Counted from the stretch's first letter, positions 29,118 through 38,307 are shown. The stretch: DNA of 64,000 nucleotides from Bacillus sp. ISL-41 (GCF_018613235.1 NZ_JAGGQP010000026.1:29116-93115); one strand, 5' to 3'. The notes: generated by a model from the letters alone, not told the origin. Numbers and translations are program-made.

Positions 29118-30036
29118 AATATTTAACTTCTATACCATTGTCAGGGTCAATGGACCATTCATTGTCTAGTATTGGCTTAGGGCAGCTATCGGTATCGCCA
29201 CCATCGAATGAAGGGTATTCAACAATATTTTGATTCACTATTCTGTACGGTGTACCTAAAATACAGATTTTTGCCTTATTTGCTTTTAAATCTTTTACCT
29301 CTCCGGTGAATATGGCATCACCATACACGATGATGGTATCTCCCCCTTTTAGCGTAACACTTGAATGAAAGAAGGCATCTCCTCTGATGATTAAGGAAGA
29401 AGTACCTCTTAGAGTGACTGTTTTTTTGAAAAAAGTGGAGCCAGGGAAAGTCTCAGTATGTTTTTTTCCGCCATGGAAGTCAAAATCTTCCCATACAACA
29501 TAATCATATTCATCCTCATTTGTGGCTAAATCACCATCGAGAGAATCTTTGTTTTTGAAAATCGTAAGTGTACCTTGGAGTTCCTTTTCCTCATTATCTG
29601 TTAATCCTTTGCTGTCGAAAGTTAATGAAATCTTCCCATTATGTGTAGTGATGACTGGATTCGAGATTTCATACGAATTGGCTCCATCAACAGCCAGTGG
29701 CAAGTAGGCATTCTTTCCAACTTCATCCGACAATACCTTAATGAACACATCGTCATAATCAGGAACATTAAGATTTGGATTCTCACTCAATAAATCGAGA
29801 GCTTTTTGTACTGCCTGATCCGCTTCAGCATTTGCGTTTTTTACAATCCTGGTCAGCAGCGCCTCATAATGTGCTACACCCATTTCGGCAAGGTCAGTGG
29901 CTCGATTGATTTCGTCAGTCTTGTTGAACTGCTTTCTGGCAGAAAGGGCCATTCCACTCAAGGATAGGGCGAAGGTGAAGGTGATGGTGATAATCAGCAA
30001 AACCAGGACTAGCGCATAGCCTTTTTCATTTTTCAT
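29116..30036 (-). CDS. PilX-like minor pilin/pilus assembly protein
   Basis: A 306-residue protein with a prepilin-like N-terminus: a short basic leader ending in G, then a hydrophobic helix (YALVLVLLIITITFTFALSLSG) and ALSARKQFN, as in PilX proteins. It lacks the Glu at +5 found in major pilins. Residues 200-262 hold short strand repeats (TVTLRG, LIIRGDAFF, SVTLKGGDTIIVYGDAIF, KICILG) that look like beta-solenoid turns. AGGAGGG lies six bases before the ATG at 30036; a GTG just upstream is also possible. It is the last gene of a three-gene leftward operon. Confidence 0.75.
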   Translation of the reverse strand: MKNEKGYALVLVLLIITITFTFALSLSGMALSARKQFNKTDEINRATDLAEMGVAHYEALLTRIVKNANAEADQAVQKALDLLSENPNLNVPDYDDVFIKVLSDEVGKNAYLPLAVDGANSYEISNPVITTHNGKISLTFDSKGLTDNEEKELQGTLTIFKNKDSLDGDLATNEDEYDYVVWEDFDFHGGKKHTETFPGSTFFKKTVTLRGTSSLIIRGDAFFHSSVTLKGGDTIIVYGDAIFTGEVKDLKANKAKICILGTPYRIVNQNIVEYPSFDGGDTDSCPKPILDNEWSIDPDNGIEVKY

Positions 30037-30047
30037 CACATTCCCTC

Positions 30048-30479
30048 CTAATATCTTTTAATCATTGTTTCTATTTCATAGGTTTGTCCGGTGTTGTCTT
30101 TGAGAATTAACTGGATCGATAAAGGACTGTTTGAATAGATTACTTTTTCACCAGTAAAAGCCTCAGGGTTTGAAGAACCCGCCATGATTTGCAGTGAATA
30201 TCTGTCATCGCCCAGGATTTGCTCGCTGGCATTCACCCCAATTTTTGCAGTTTGCTCCGCTGCATTGTAGTCGATCATATACTCATCGTACTTCAAATGA
30301 TATTGCTTGATAGTAGAGATAATCAGGTTTGCTGCCTGATCCATATTATTTTTTTCCGAAATCTGATTATAGTTTTTATTGAATCCGAAGAAAACTCCAT
30401 AAATAAGAGCAGAGGCGACAAAAAGGATCGAAATCGCAGCAAGCAGTTCATATAATGTGAATCCACGTTGATCTTTCAA
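30048..30479 (-). CDS. Type IV prepilin-like minor pilin (GspJ/PilW-type)
   Basis: A 143-residue protein with a class III signal. The leader KDQRG is followed by FTLYELLAAISILFVASALIYG, with Glu at +5 of the mature form, which fits cleavage by the prepilin peptidase ComC/PilD encoded at 37.5 kb. The start is TTG at 30479, preceded by AAGGTGAT. It lies four bases after the upstream prepilin gene and eight before the PilX-like gene. The C-terminal half is divergent, and the exact minor-pilin class cannot be fixed by eye. Confidence 0.8.
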   Translation of the reverse strand: MKDQRGFTLYELLAAISILFVASALIYGVFFGFNKNYNQISEKNNMDQAANLIISTIKQYHLKYDEYMIDYNAAEQTAKIGVNASEQILGDDRYSLQIMAGSSNPEAFTGEKVIYSNSPLSIQLILKDNTGQTYEIETMIKRY

Positions 30480-30483
30480 GATA

Positions 30484-30900
30484 TCACCTTCTTATATATG
30501 TAAAAGTCCTTGAAGTACTGTCTGGGTTGTTTCGATCTTGCACAGATACTTCCACGCGAACTAACCCTTCTTCACCATTATTGAAACTGACGGAAATGTT
30601 ATGTGTGCCATCAAATGTACGATCCAATAGTCCCGCCAAGTTATCCTCATTGAGGGTGCATGGAAGACTCGGACATTCAGTGCTAGTGCTCAGTTTATCC
30701 CTGGTCAGCTTCACTTCTATTAAATTCACTATTTGCTGGACTGTCTGGGTTGTACTGATTTTGTCTTCATTTTTTTTCACAAACATTGCTGATTGTGTAA
30801 AAAAGCCAGCAAAAGATGTAAGAACTATTACAAGCAGTACAATTGACAGCAAAACTTCCAGCAAGGTGATTCCGCTTTGGTCATCCAACTTTTTGCCCAA
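30484..30900 (-). CDS. Type IV prepilin-like minor pilin (PilV/GspI-type)
   Basis: A 138-residue product when started at the TTG at 30900, which follows GGAGGAGCAATGAC. The class III leader LGKKLDDQSG precedes ITLLEVLLSIVLLVIVLTSFAG, with Glu at +5. A longer frame extends to 31095, but it has no ribosome site and adds 65 unlikely residues. Two cysteines (ECPSLPC) may form a disulfide in the globular part. It is the first gene of the leftward pilin operon and diverges from the gene at 31043. Confidence 0.8.
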   Translation of the reverse strand: MGKKLDDQSGITLLEVLLSIVLLVIVLTSFAGFFTQSAMFVKKNEDKISTTQTVQQIVNLIEVKLTRDKLSTSTECPSLPCTLNEDNLAGLLDRTFDGTHNISVSFNNGEEGLVRVEVSVQDRNNPDSTSRTFTYIRR

Positions 30901-31042
30901 GTCATTGCTCCTCCGTCTATTAAATCTATTGGTTTTATTATACAATATAAGAGAGTGAAATTTGTCAAAATATAAGATGATAGACTGATATATTGCGGAA
31001 TTTTGTAAAAAGCAACAAATACCAACAGCGTGGAGTGAGACA

Positions 31043-31570
31043 ATGGTAATCCTGATCCTTTTAATCCTATCCTCAGTTTTGAGTTTTATTCTCATTCACC
31101 TCATTCCATTTGGCTTAGAAAACAGACAGAAAAAGTTAATTTCTATCGCCGCGCCTGTTATTGGCTCTCTTGGAATCGCTTTTAGTTTAATCGCCACTCC
31201 ATGGCAATCTATGCTGGTCATAACATTATTGGCTGCTTCGGTTGGTTATGGAATGATTACAAGATTGACTGAAATACCTGACATTGAAGAAGGCAGACCA
31301 AGGGCGATGGATTCGGGTGATCTATCGAAATCAGAAGTTGATAATCATCTGCAAGAAACGGGTGACCATGCCGAAAACTTTGACTTGAATGAAATACCAG
31401 TCTCAAATACTCTCAACTCAAAAGAAATACATATAGCTGAGGATATCTCGTTTTTGGAAGTCAGAAATAATACGAAATTTGAATTGAATGACTTAGAGGT
31501 AATTCCTGTCCTGAATTTTGAAGGTCCCAAAGACGAAGAAATAATTGCCTACGATAGCAAGACTTCTTAA
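31043..31570 (+). CDS. Two-helix membrane protein with acidic tail, unknown
   Basis: A 175-residue frame with GGAGTGAG before ATG 31043. Residues 1-22 (VILILLILSSVLSFILIHLI) and about 33-72 are hydrophobic and probably form two or three membrane segments. The remaining 100 residues are acidic, polar and apparently unstructured. No family is recognised. It lies 30 bases before the VanW-like gene and is probably its operon partner at the head of the pil cluster. Confidence 0.65.
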   Translation: MVILILLILSSVLSFILIHLIPFGLENRQKKLISIAAPVIGSLGIAFSLIATPWQSMLVITLLAASVGYGMITRLTEIPDIEEGRPRAMDSGDLSKSEVDNHLQETGDHAENFDLNEIPVSNTLNSKEIHIAEDISFLEVRNNTKFELNDLEVIPVLNFEGPKDEEIIAYDSKTS

Positions 31571-31600
31571 ATACAATCTTTTTACCAGAGGGGAATATAT

Positions 31601-32917
31601 GTGAATACGCGCCAAATAGTAAAAGTCTCTTTGATCATCATTGTTTTTTCACTATTTACCTACAGTTTCACTTATTTTGGTGCTTCTGCTATAAGCTCCC
31701 CAAAAAGTGTGGAACCGTTATACTCTGAACATACTTTCATTGGGCCAATCGATGTATCAAACAAAACAAAAGATGAAGCAAGGGTTTTATTGGAAGAAAA
31801 GTGGACCGAATGGGCTCCTAATGCAAAGGTTGCACTGATGTATAAAGAGCATTCATATCCTATTACAGCAGAAAATCTAACTCTTTTAACAGATCTGTCA
31901 GTCAGCTCTGCGAGTAGTGGACAAAAGAACGGACTTTTCATTCAACTGGAATCCATAAATGGAATATTGCCTGACGCAATCATTAAACAATTGAACCAGG
32001 AAATGCTGAAAAATGATTTAACCGAAGCTATCCAAAGCTTCAATGAGCATATTGTCATTGATTTGGCCGGGTATCTCCCAAAAGAGGAACCAATTGAAGT
32101 TGCTTCGGCTTCTTACCTCCTGAAGGATAAAAATGAGGAAGTTTTTGCATTTATTGACTCTTTCCCGGCTATTGAGCTGGAAGCAGAGTCACAGTTCTCG
32201 CTTGCCGCTTTTGTGGCGGAAAGTGGAATGCCAGAGCTGTCGGATCATACTTACAGCCAAATAGCGACTGCCATTTATCAGGCCGTCATGGCCACGAACT
32301 TTCTTATATCAGAAAGGCATATAAGCAGGCAGCTTCCAGAGGGTATTGATCCGGGTTTTGAAGCAAAAGTTCAATTTGAGAAAAAAATGGATTTTAGTAT
32401 TTATAACCCCAACGCCTCGACTTATACAATCGAATTCGACTGGAAAAGCCCTAACCTGGAAGTGTCGGTTAAGGGAGCGTCATTCTTATACACTTACAGT
32501 ATTCACACTTTGGACAAGCAGGAATTCCAACCGAGGATGATCAAGCAGTTTTCGCCACTTTTAAGTACTGGCCAAAAGTCTGTAAAAGTGGAGGGAAGTC
32601 CTGGTCTGGTCGTAAAGGTCGTTCGCGAAACCCATTCTAAAAAGGGTGAACTGATGAAAACAGAGGTATTGTCTGAAGATTTTTATCCTCCAGTCCACCG
32701 AATAGAAGTTCATCCTTTAGGAACAGCTGCCAATGAAACTGGATCTGGAACTGCTGATGGGGAAGATTCAATCGTTTTGCCTAGTGAGGGTACTTCGGCC
32801 GTGCAGCCAGACCAATCGGCAGGAGAACCGCAACCTGTTGAAGATGAAAAGGACGATAAAGAAGCTTTCACCGAAAACGATGGACTATTCGGAAATCCGA
32901 ATGAAGAACCAAAGTAA
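31601..32917 (+). CDS. VanW-like/peptidoglycan-binding-like membrane-anchored protein
   Basis: A 438-residue extracytoplasmic protein with one N-terminal anchor (about residues 6-30). A segment at about 45-105 (IDVSNKTKDEARVLLEEKW, YPITAENLTLLTDLSV) resembles the PG_binding_4/YoaR type. A degenerate VanW-like middle follows (YSQIATAIYQAVMATNFLISERHISRQLP, FSIYNPNASTYTIEF), and then a G5-like strand region (VVKVVRETHSKKGELMKTEVLSEDFYPP). The tail is acidic and disordered. The GTG start at 31601 follows AGAGGGG. It ends 23 bases before pilB, so it is likely part of the pilus operon and may help the fibre pass through or dock on the wall (inference). Confidence 0.75.
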   Translation: MNTRQIVKVSLIIIVFSLFTYSFTYFGASAISSPKSVEPLYSEHTFIGPIDVSNKTKDEARVLLEEKWTEWAPNAKVALMYKEHSYPITAENLTLLTDLSVSSASSGQKNGLFIQLESINGILPDAIIKQLNQEMLKNDLTEAIQSFNEHIVIDLAGYLPKEEPIEVASASYLLKDKNEEVFAFIDSFPAIELEAESQFSLAAFVAESGMPELSDHTYSQIATAIYQAVMATNFLISERHISRQLPEGIDPGFEAKVQFEKKMDFSIYNPNASTYTIEFDWKSPNLEVSVKGASFLYTYSIHTLDKQEFQPRMIKQFSPLLSTGQKSVKVEGSPGLVVKVVRETHSKKGELMKTEVLSEDFYPPVHRIEVHPLGTAANETGSGTADGEDSIVLPSEGTSAVQPDQSAGEPQPVEDEKDDKEAFTENDGLFGNPNEEPK

Positions 32918-32940
32918 GCCAAAACACAGGAGTGATCAAT

Positions 32941-34605
32941 GTGAGGCAAATGAGAAAACGGCTTGGCGACTTATTAGTCGAAACAGGGCTGCTTTCAGAA
33001 GCTCAGCTGCAAGCAACCCTTGCTGATAAAGCAGCTGGGCAAAAATTGGGAGATGCACTCCTGCAAAGAGGGCTGATAACAGAACAGCAGTTGATTGAAG
33101 TTCTCGAGTTCCAGCTGGGAATTCCACATATCAGTTTATACCGCTATCCATTTGATACAAAGCTTTTTACGCTCATTCCTAAAGAGATGGCAAAGCGAAA
33201 CTTAGTGATACCTCTGAAAAAAGAAGGGGAAAAGCTGTTCGTTGCGATGGCGGATCCGATGGATTTTTTCACGGTCGATGATCTCAGACTGTCAACAGGC
33301 TTCCATATTGAAACCGCGATCGCAACCAAGGACGATATCATCCGCGCGATTAATAAATACTACGATAACAACGATGGACTAGATGATTTGATTGGCATCA
33401 GCAGCCCGGCAATGGAAACTGTTCAGGAAGAAAATCTGACAGAAGCCGATTCTCCTGTCATCAGGCTGGTGAATCAATTGCTGTCAAATGCGTCTGCCAA
33501 CAAGGCAAGTGATATCCATATAGACCCGCAGGAAACGAAGGTTGTCATTCGCTATCGGATAGATGGAATTCTTAGAGTGGAACGGGTGTTGCCGAAGCAT
33601 ATGCAAAATGTGCTGATCGCAAGGATCAAGATTATGTCAAATCTCGATATCACAGAGAACAGGACTCCTCAGGATGGAAGAATCAAAGTCAATCTTGATT
33701 TTCATCCTATCGACCTTCGTGTTTCCACTTTGCCAACCGTTTTTGGCGAAAAGGTGGTCATGCGGATTCTTGATATGGGCAGCACATTGAATGACATTGA
33801 GAAGCTAGGGTTCAACACGCATAATCTCAACCGGTTTACGAAGATGATCTCGAAACCGAATGGAATTGTCCTGATTACTGGTCCTACTGGTTCCGGGAAA
33901 TCTTCTACCCTGTATGCCGCTTTGAACAAGCTGAATAGTGAAGAGGTCAACATCATTACGATAGAGGATCCGGTTGAATACCAAATTGAGGGCATTAATC
34001 AAATCCAGGTCAACCCGAATGTCGGCATGACCTTCGGGGCCGGTCTGAGGTCAATCCTCCGCCAGGATCCGAACATCATCATGGTAGGTGAAATACGGGA
34101 TAAAGAGACAGTGGAAGTCGCAGTAAGAGCCTCTTTGACCGGACATCTGGTACTGAGCACGATGCATACGAATGATGCTCTGAGCTCAGTTACGAGGATG
34201 CTGGATATGGGAGTCGAGCCTTTCCTTGTCGCATCTTCGTTAAGTGGAGTTGTCGCCCAGCGGCTTGTCCGGAGGGTGTGCCGTGATTGTGCAGAAGCTC
34301 AGGAGCCGACAAAGCGTGAAATAGACATTTTTTCTAAACGAGGAATGTCGATTGAGACTGTCTGGAAGGGAAGAGGATGTTCTTCCTGCAATATGACTGG
34401 TTATCGAGGCCGGCTGGCAATCCATGAGGTGCTGTCAGTGGATGACGAACTTCGCAGAGCGATCATGAATGAAGAGTCTGTTACGGCTCTGAGGGAAATA
34501 GCAGTAAGGAATAAAACAATCTTCCTGATCGACGATGGATTGCTGAAAATTAAACAGGGACTCACCACGACCGAAGAAGTTTTAAGGGTAGCCATAACAG
34601 AATAA
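32941..34605 (+). CDS. pilB: PilB, type IV pilus extension ATPase
   Basis: The GspE/PilB hexameric ATPase that powers pilin polymerisation at the inner face of the membrane. The 554-residue product has an N-terminal MshEN-like domain (LGDLLVETGLLSEAQLQ). Walker A is GPTGSGKS at 314-321, the Walker B/Asp-box region is GEIRDKETVEVA, the His box is TGHLVLSTMHTNDA, and the zinc site is C447, C450, C480, C483. I start it at GTG 32941, six bases after AGGAGTG; an in-frame GTG at 32932 overlaps that site. It is distinct from the shorter competence ATPase ComGA, which lacks the long N-terminal domain. Confidence 0.95.
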   Translation: MRQMRKRLGDLLVETGLLSEAQLQATLADKAAGQKLGDALLQRGLITEQQLIEVLEFQLGIPHISLYRYPFDTKLFTLIPKEMAKRNLVIPLKKEGEKLFVAMADPMDFFTVDDLRLSTGFHIETAIATKDDIIRAINKYYDNNDGLDDLIGISSPAMETVQEENLTEADSPVIRLVNQLLSNASANKASDIHIDPQETKVVIRYRIDGILRVERVLPKHMQNVLIARIKIMSNLDITENRTPQDGRIKVNLDFHPIDLRVSTLPTVFGEKVVMRILDMGSTLNDIEKLGFNTHNLNRFTKMISKPNGIVLITGPTGSGKSSTLYAALNKLNSEEVNIITIEDPVEYQIEGINQIQVNPNVGMTFGAGLRSILRQDPNIIMVGEIRDKETVEVAVRASLTGHLVLSTMHTNDALSSVTRMLDMGVEPFLVASSLSGVVAQRLVRRVCRDCAEAQEPTKREIDIFSKRGMSIETVWKGRGCSSCNMTGYRGRLAIHEVLSVDDELRRAIMNEESVTALREIAVRNKTIFLIDDGLLKIKQGLTTTEEVLRVAITE

Positions 34606-34618
34606 GCGGGGAGTTAGC

Positions 34619-35659
34619 ATGAAAGAAAAAATAGAGCATTTGCTGAGGTCTGGTTTCGAGCTTAAGGCATCAGATATTCACATCACTGTCGGCATCCCCC
34701 CAGTAATGAGAATCAATGGGGATTTAAGAAGATATGGAACGGATACGATTACTCCGGATGAAGTTGAAGAAATGGCAAAAGCCATCATCCCGGAAAATTC
34801 CTGGAATGTATTCAAATCGAAAGGTGAACTAGACTTTTCGTACGGAATACCAGGCATCTCCAGGTTCAGGGTTAATGCCTACCATCAAAGAGGCTGCGTT
34901 TCGCTTGCAGTCAGGATTGTTCCTACAAGAATCCCGACATTGGAGGAGCTGGAACTGCCAGATATCCTTAAAAGGATTGCCGAAAAGCCACAGGGACTGG
35001 TTCTCGTGACAGGACCAACCGGAAGCGGCAAATCTACGACACTGGCATCACTGATCCAGCATATGAACATGACCATGCGGAAGCATATCGTCACATTAGA
35101 GGACCCGATTGAATATTTGCATAAGCATGGCAACAGCATCATTGACCAGCGTGAAATCGGACTGGATACAAATAATTTTGCCAACGGACTGCGCGCAGCC
35201 CTTCGACAGGATCCGGATGTCATCCTGGTAGGGGAAATGCGTGACCTAGATACAATACAGACTGCGATTACCGCTGCTGAAACCGGGCATCTTGTCCTTG
35301 GCACTCTCCATACTTCAAGTGCACCAGCCACAATCAATAGAATAATAGATGTTTTTCCGCCGGGACAACAGGCACAGATACGAATTCAGCTCGCTTCGGT
35401 CCTGGTCTCCGTCATTTCCCAGCGGCTCTTTCCTACTGTGGATAAAAAGGGGCGAAGAAGCGCAACGGAGATTTTGATCAATAATGCGGCAGTGGCGAAT
35501 TTGATCAGGAACGAGAAAATCCATCAAATCATCAGTATCATGCAGACATCCAGAATTCATGGAATGCATACCCTTGAGATGGATATTAAGGAGCTTGTCC
35601 AGAGAGGAATTGTCTCCAAGGAAATTGCTGAACCATTTTTACTGGAGAAGATGATTTAA
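34619..35659 (+). CDS. pilT: PilT, pilus retraction ATPase
   Basis: The ATPase that depolymerises the fibre and pulls it back, which gives twitching motility. The 346-residue length fits PilT. Walker A is GPTGSGKST at 132-140, followed by Asp and Walker B boxes (TLEDPIEYLH, ILVGEMRDLDT), the His box TGHLVLGTLHTSSA, and the C-terminal PilT-type segment ANLIRNEKIHQIISIMQT. It lacks the PilB zinc cysteines and long N-domain. It sits 13 bases after pilB and one base before pilC. B. subtilis has no PilT, so its presence argues for a retractile pilus. Confidence 0.95.
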   Translation: MKEKIEHLLRSGFELKASDIHITVGIPPVMRINGDLRRYGTDTITPDEVEEMAKAIIPENSWNVFKSKGELDFSYGIPGISRFRVNAYHQRGCVSLAVRIVPTRIPTLEELELPDILKRIAEKPQGLVLVTGPTGSGKSTTLASLIQHMNMTMRKHIVTLEDPIEYLHKHGNSIIDQREIGLDTNNFANGLRAALRQDPDVILVGEMRDLDTIQTAITAAETGHLVLGTLHTSSAPATINRIIDVFPPGQQAQIRIQLASVLVSVISQRLFPTVDKKGRRSATEILINNAAVANLIRNEKIHQIISIMQTSRIHGMHTLEMDIKELVQRGIVSKEIAEPFLLEKMI

Positions 35660-35660
35660 T

Positions 35661-36866
35661 ATGGCTCGCTTTAAATATTCCGGACGCGACCGGACAAAAA
35701 AACGCTCTGGCACAATTACGGCTGGTTCCAAGCGTGAAGCATTAGAGAAGCTTCGCGAAGACGGAATCAGGACTACCGAGATTATCGAAGTGCCTGAAAC
35801 TTGGCTTACAAAAGATATCACGATTGGAAATCCTGTTAAGCTGCAGCATCTGGTCATCTATTTAAGGCAGTTTGCTACTTTGTTAAAAGCCGGAGTCTCG
35901 GTTGTGGAGTCCACTAAGATTTTAGCAAAACAAACGGACAGTAAAGCATTGAAGAAGGCACTGATGGACATCGAAGCAAATCTGAGGGAAGGGGTCCAGC
36001 TATCAGAAGCAACCTCCAAGCACAGTAAAATCTTTTCTCCCATGTATATCAACATGGTGAAGGCAGGAGAAGCAGGCGGAAATATGGATGAGACGCTGGA
36101 ACGGCTTGCTGAACATTATGAAAAGCAGCATAACACCCGGCAAAAGGTAATCGCCGCAGTCAGTTATCCAGCCGTCATCGCGGTACTGGCGATCCTGGTC
36201 GTCATCTTTTTGCTGGTATCCATTGTCCCTACATTTGTTGGCATGTTCGAGGATTTTGGCGGTGAATTGCCGGTCATCACCAAATTTGTTCTTGGGGCAA
36301 GCGAATTCATGCAATCGTTTTGGTGGCTGATCCTGCTATTGCTTTTAGGAGTAGTTGCGGGTCTGTCGGCAATGAAGAAAAATAAGCAGACCAAGTATTA
36401 TCTGGATTTCGCTATTTTACGGATGCCGATTTTTGGAAAAATGATGCAAAAAGCAGTCCTGGCCAGAATGACAAGAACCCTTAGTTCCTTATTTTCGAGT
36501 TCAGTCCCGATCCTGCAGGCGTTATCGATTGTCGAAAATGTGGTGGAGAATGAAGTGGTTGGTAGAGTCGTACGGGAGTCACGTGACGCGCTTGAAATCG
36601 GGCAATCGATGACCGGACCGATGAAAAAACACTGGGCATTCCCCCCATTAGTCACACAGATGATTGCAATCGGTGAAGAAACAGGCTCATTGGACGCCAT
36701 GCTGGGAAAAGTAGCCGACTTCTACGAAAAAGAAGTAGAGACGAGTACAGACCAGTTAAAGTCATTGATCGAACCAATCATGATCGTCATACTTGCCGGA
36801 CTCGTCGGAACAATTGTTACTTCCATCATGATTCCAATGTTCGACATATTCAATCACGTAAATTGA
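35661..36866 (+). CDS. pilC: PilC, type IV pilus inner-membrane platform protein
   Basis: A GspF/PilC family protein of 401 residues. It has two duplicated cytoplasmic domains (LVIYLRQFATLLKAGVSVVE and TRTLSSLFSSSVPILQALSIV) and three membrane segments (about 170-195, 215-240 and 370-395). It anchors the ATPases and the pilin-assembly complex. The ATG begins one base after the pilT stop (TAATATG), so the three genes are tightly coupled. Confidence 0.95.
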   Translation: MARFKYSGRDRTKKRSGTITAGSKREALEKLREDGIRTTEIIEVPETWLTKDITIGNPVKLQHLVIYLRQFATLLKAGVSVVESTKILAKQTDSKALKKALMDIEANLREGVQLSEATSKHSKIFSPMYINMVKAGEAGGNMDETLERLAEHYEKQHNTRQKVIAAVSYPAVIAVLAILVVIFLLVSIVPTFVGMFEDFGGELPVITKFVLGASEFMQSFWWLILLLLLGVVAGLSAMKKNKQTKYYLDFAILRMPIFGKMMQKAVLARMTRTLSSLFSSSVPILQALSIVENVVENEVVGRVVRESRDALEIGQSMTGPMKKHWAFPPLVTQMIAIGEETGSLDAMLGKVADFYEKEVETSTDQLKSLIEPIMIVILAGLVGTIVTSIMIPMFDIFNHVN

Positions 36867-36992
36867 TGTTAAACATAAAGAGACAAATCTCTACACATTC
36901 TTTATAGGAAATTCATAATCTATCATTTATAATATGATTAGATATATATTCCAATGGTCATAGGTAAAATTAACTAAAAGGAGAAGATTATT

Positions 36993-37457
36993 ATGTTGAA
37001 AGCAATCAAGAAAAAAATGAAAGATCAAAGAGGTTTGACCCTGGTTGAACTTTTGGCTGTAGTTGTTATTTTGGGGATTATTAGTGCGATTGCCGTGCCG
37101 AGTATTTCAGGGATTATACAAAAATCAAAGATTGATGCAGTGCGAGCTGAGGCTATACAAGTTTTAAATGCAGGTAAAATGCACCTGACAGCAGTTGAAA
37201 CTAATACTACCTTAACTGAAGATCAACTTGAATCATACTTAGAAAATATTAATTTAGAAGATTATACAGTAACTAAAAATGGAAAAGTTTTAACCGTTTC
37301 AGCTACTGCTAAAGTTGGAGAGATAGATATAACGATCCAGAACGCAACTCTTAAAACGTTAAATGAAGGAGATTGGAATCCGGATGATGATGACAATATA
37401 ACAATTGGCACAGCTACAAATCCTACAGATCCTACTAAAGATGATGGTGATGAATAG
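36993..37457 (+). CDS. pilA: Major type IV prepilin (PilA-like)
   Basis: A 154-residue prepilin. The basic leader MLKAIKKKMKDQRG is cleaved before LTLVELLAVVVILGIISAIAVPSI (Leu +1, Glu +5), the classical N-methylated pilin helix. The globular part is small, and the tail is strikingly acidic and Asn/Thr-rich (WNPDDDDNITIG, ending KDDGDE). No cysteine pair is present. Its coding DNA is visibly more AT-rich than its neighbours, which fits a fast-evolving surface protein. AAAGGAGAAG precedes the ATG. The 126-bp gap upstream suggests its own promoter, though I cannot assign a convincing pair of hexamers. Confidence 0.92.
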   Translation: MLKAIKKKMKDQRGLTLVELLAVVVILGIISAIAVPSISGIIQKSKIDAVRAEAIQVLNAGKMHLTAVETNTTLTEDQLESYLENINLEDYTVTKNGKVLTVSATAKVGEIDITIQNATLKTLNEGDWNPDDDDNITIGTATNPTDPTKDDGDE

Positions 37458-37485
37458 TAATTAAAAAGTGAGGTAGTTGACAATT

Positions 37486-38238
37486 TTGGAATTTGTTTTA
37501 TTTATTTACGGCCTAGTCCTAGGCTCCTTCTACAACGTAGTAGGTCTTAGGGTCCCAGAAGGAAAATCAATCGTGTCACCTCGTTCTTCGTGTCCGAAAT
37601 GCGGGCATCAGCTGCGCGCGATTGAATTGATTCCGGTCGTTTCATATTTATTTCAAAGGGGGAAGTGCCGCCAGTGCAAGGTCGGCATTTCGCCCGTTTA
37701 TCCTTTTTTTGAGCTTTTGACAGGTCTGCTGTTTGCGGGTGCCTATCTTTTGTTTGGTTGGAGCGGTGAATTGGTCATCGCGCTGACTTTAATTTCATTG
37801 TTCATCATCATTACGGTGTCCGACCTTGCGTACATGATTATCCCTGATAAGGTGCTGCTTGTATTTGCGGGTATTTTTATTATCGAGCGTATAATTCTTC
37901 CTCTATCACCCTGGTGGGACTCATTCGCTGGGGCTGTTGCGGGATTCATGATCCTCTTGTTTATTGCCCTCATCAGCAAAGGGGGAATGGGTGGCGGCGA
38001 TATCAAGCTCTTTGCGTTGATTGGGTTCGTGGTTGGTTTTAAGACGATGCTTCTATCCTTCTTCTTTGCTACCTTTTATGGCGCTTTCTTTGGCATTGCT
38101 GCCATGCTGCTTGGATTTGTAAAAAGAAAGCAAGCAATTCCATTCGGCCCGTTCATTGCCCTTGGTACTCTAACAGCCTATTTCTATGGTGCAGAAATCT
38201 TAGGATGGTATCTTCAACTTTTCGTGATTGCCTTGTAA
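37486..38238 (+). CDS. comC: Prepilin peptidase/N-methyltransferase
   Basis: A membrane aspartic protease that cleaves and N-methylates prepilins. It has the zinc-type cysteines C36, C39, C61 and C64 (SSCPKCGH, GKCRQCK) and catalytic aspartates D113 (TVSDLAYMIIPD) and D172 (GGGDIKLFALIG). About eight membrane helices account for most of the 250 residues. I favour TTG 37486, which aligns with the B. subtilis ComC N-terminus; TTG 37477 lies almost on top of GTGAGGT. It is ComC by synteny (between folC and maf) and PilD by operon. It may serve both the pilus and a ComG pseudopilus elsewhere. Confidence 0.94.
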   Translation: MEFVLFIYGLVLGSFYNVVGLRVPEGKSIVSPRSSCPKCGHQLRAIELIPVVSYLFQRGKCRQCKVGISPVYPFFELLTGLLFAGAYLLFGWSGELVIALTLISLFIIITVSDLAYMIIPDKVLLVFAGIFIIERIILPLSPWWDSFAGAVAGFMILLFIALISKGGMGGGDIKLFALIGFVVGFKTMLLSFFFATFYGAFFGIAAMLLGFVKRKQAIPFGPFIALGTLTAYFYGAEILGWYLQLFVIAL

Positions 38239-38307
38239 TTAAGCAATTAATTTAAGTTAAAGATTCTCACCATTAAAAGTACAGTCATACATTAAGGAGT
38301 TTCAATC

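Noticed and set aside
30484..31095. Long version of the first minor pilin
   Set aside because: The extra 65 residues have no ribosome site and would place the prepilin signal far from the N-terminus; TTG at 30900 is well supported.
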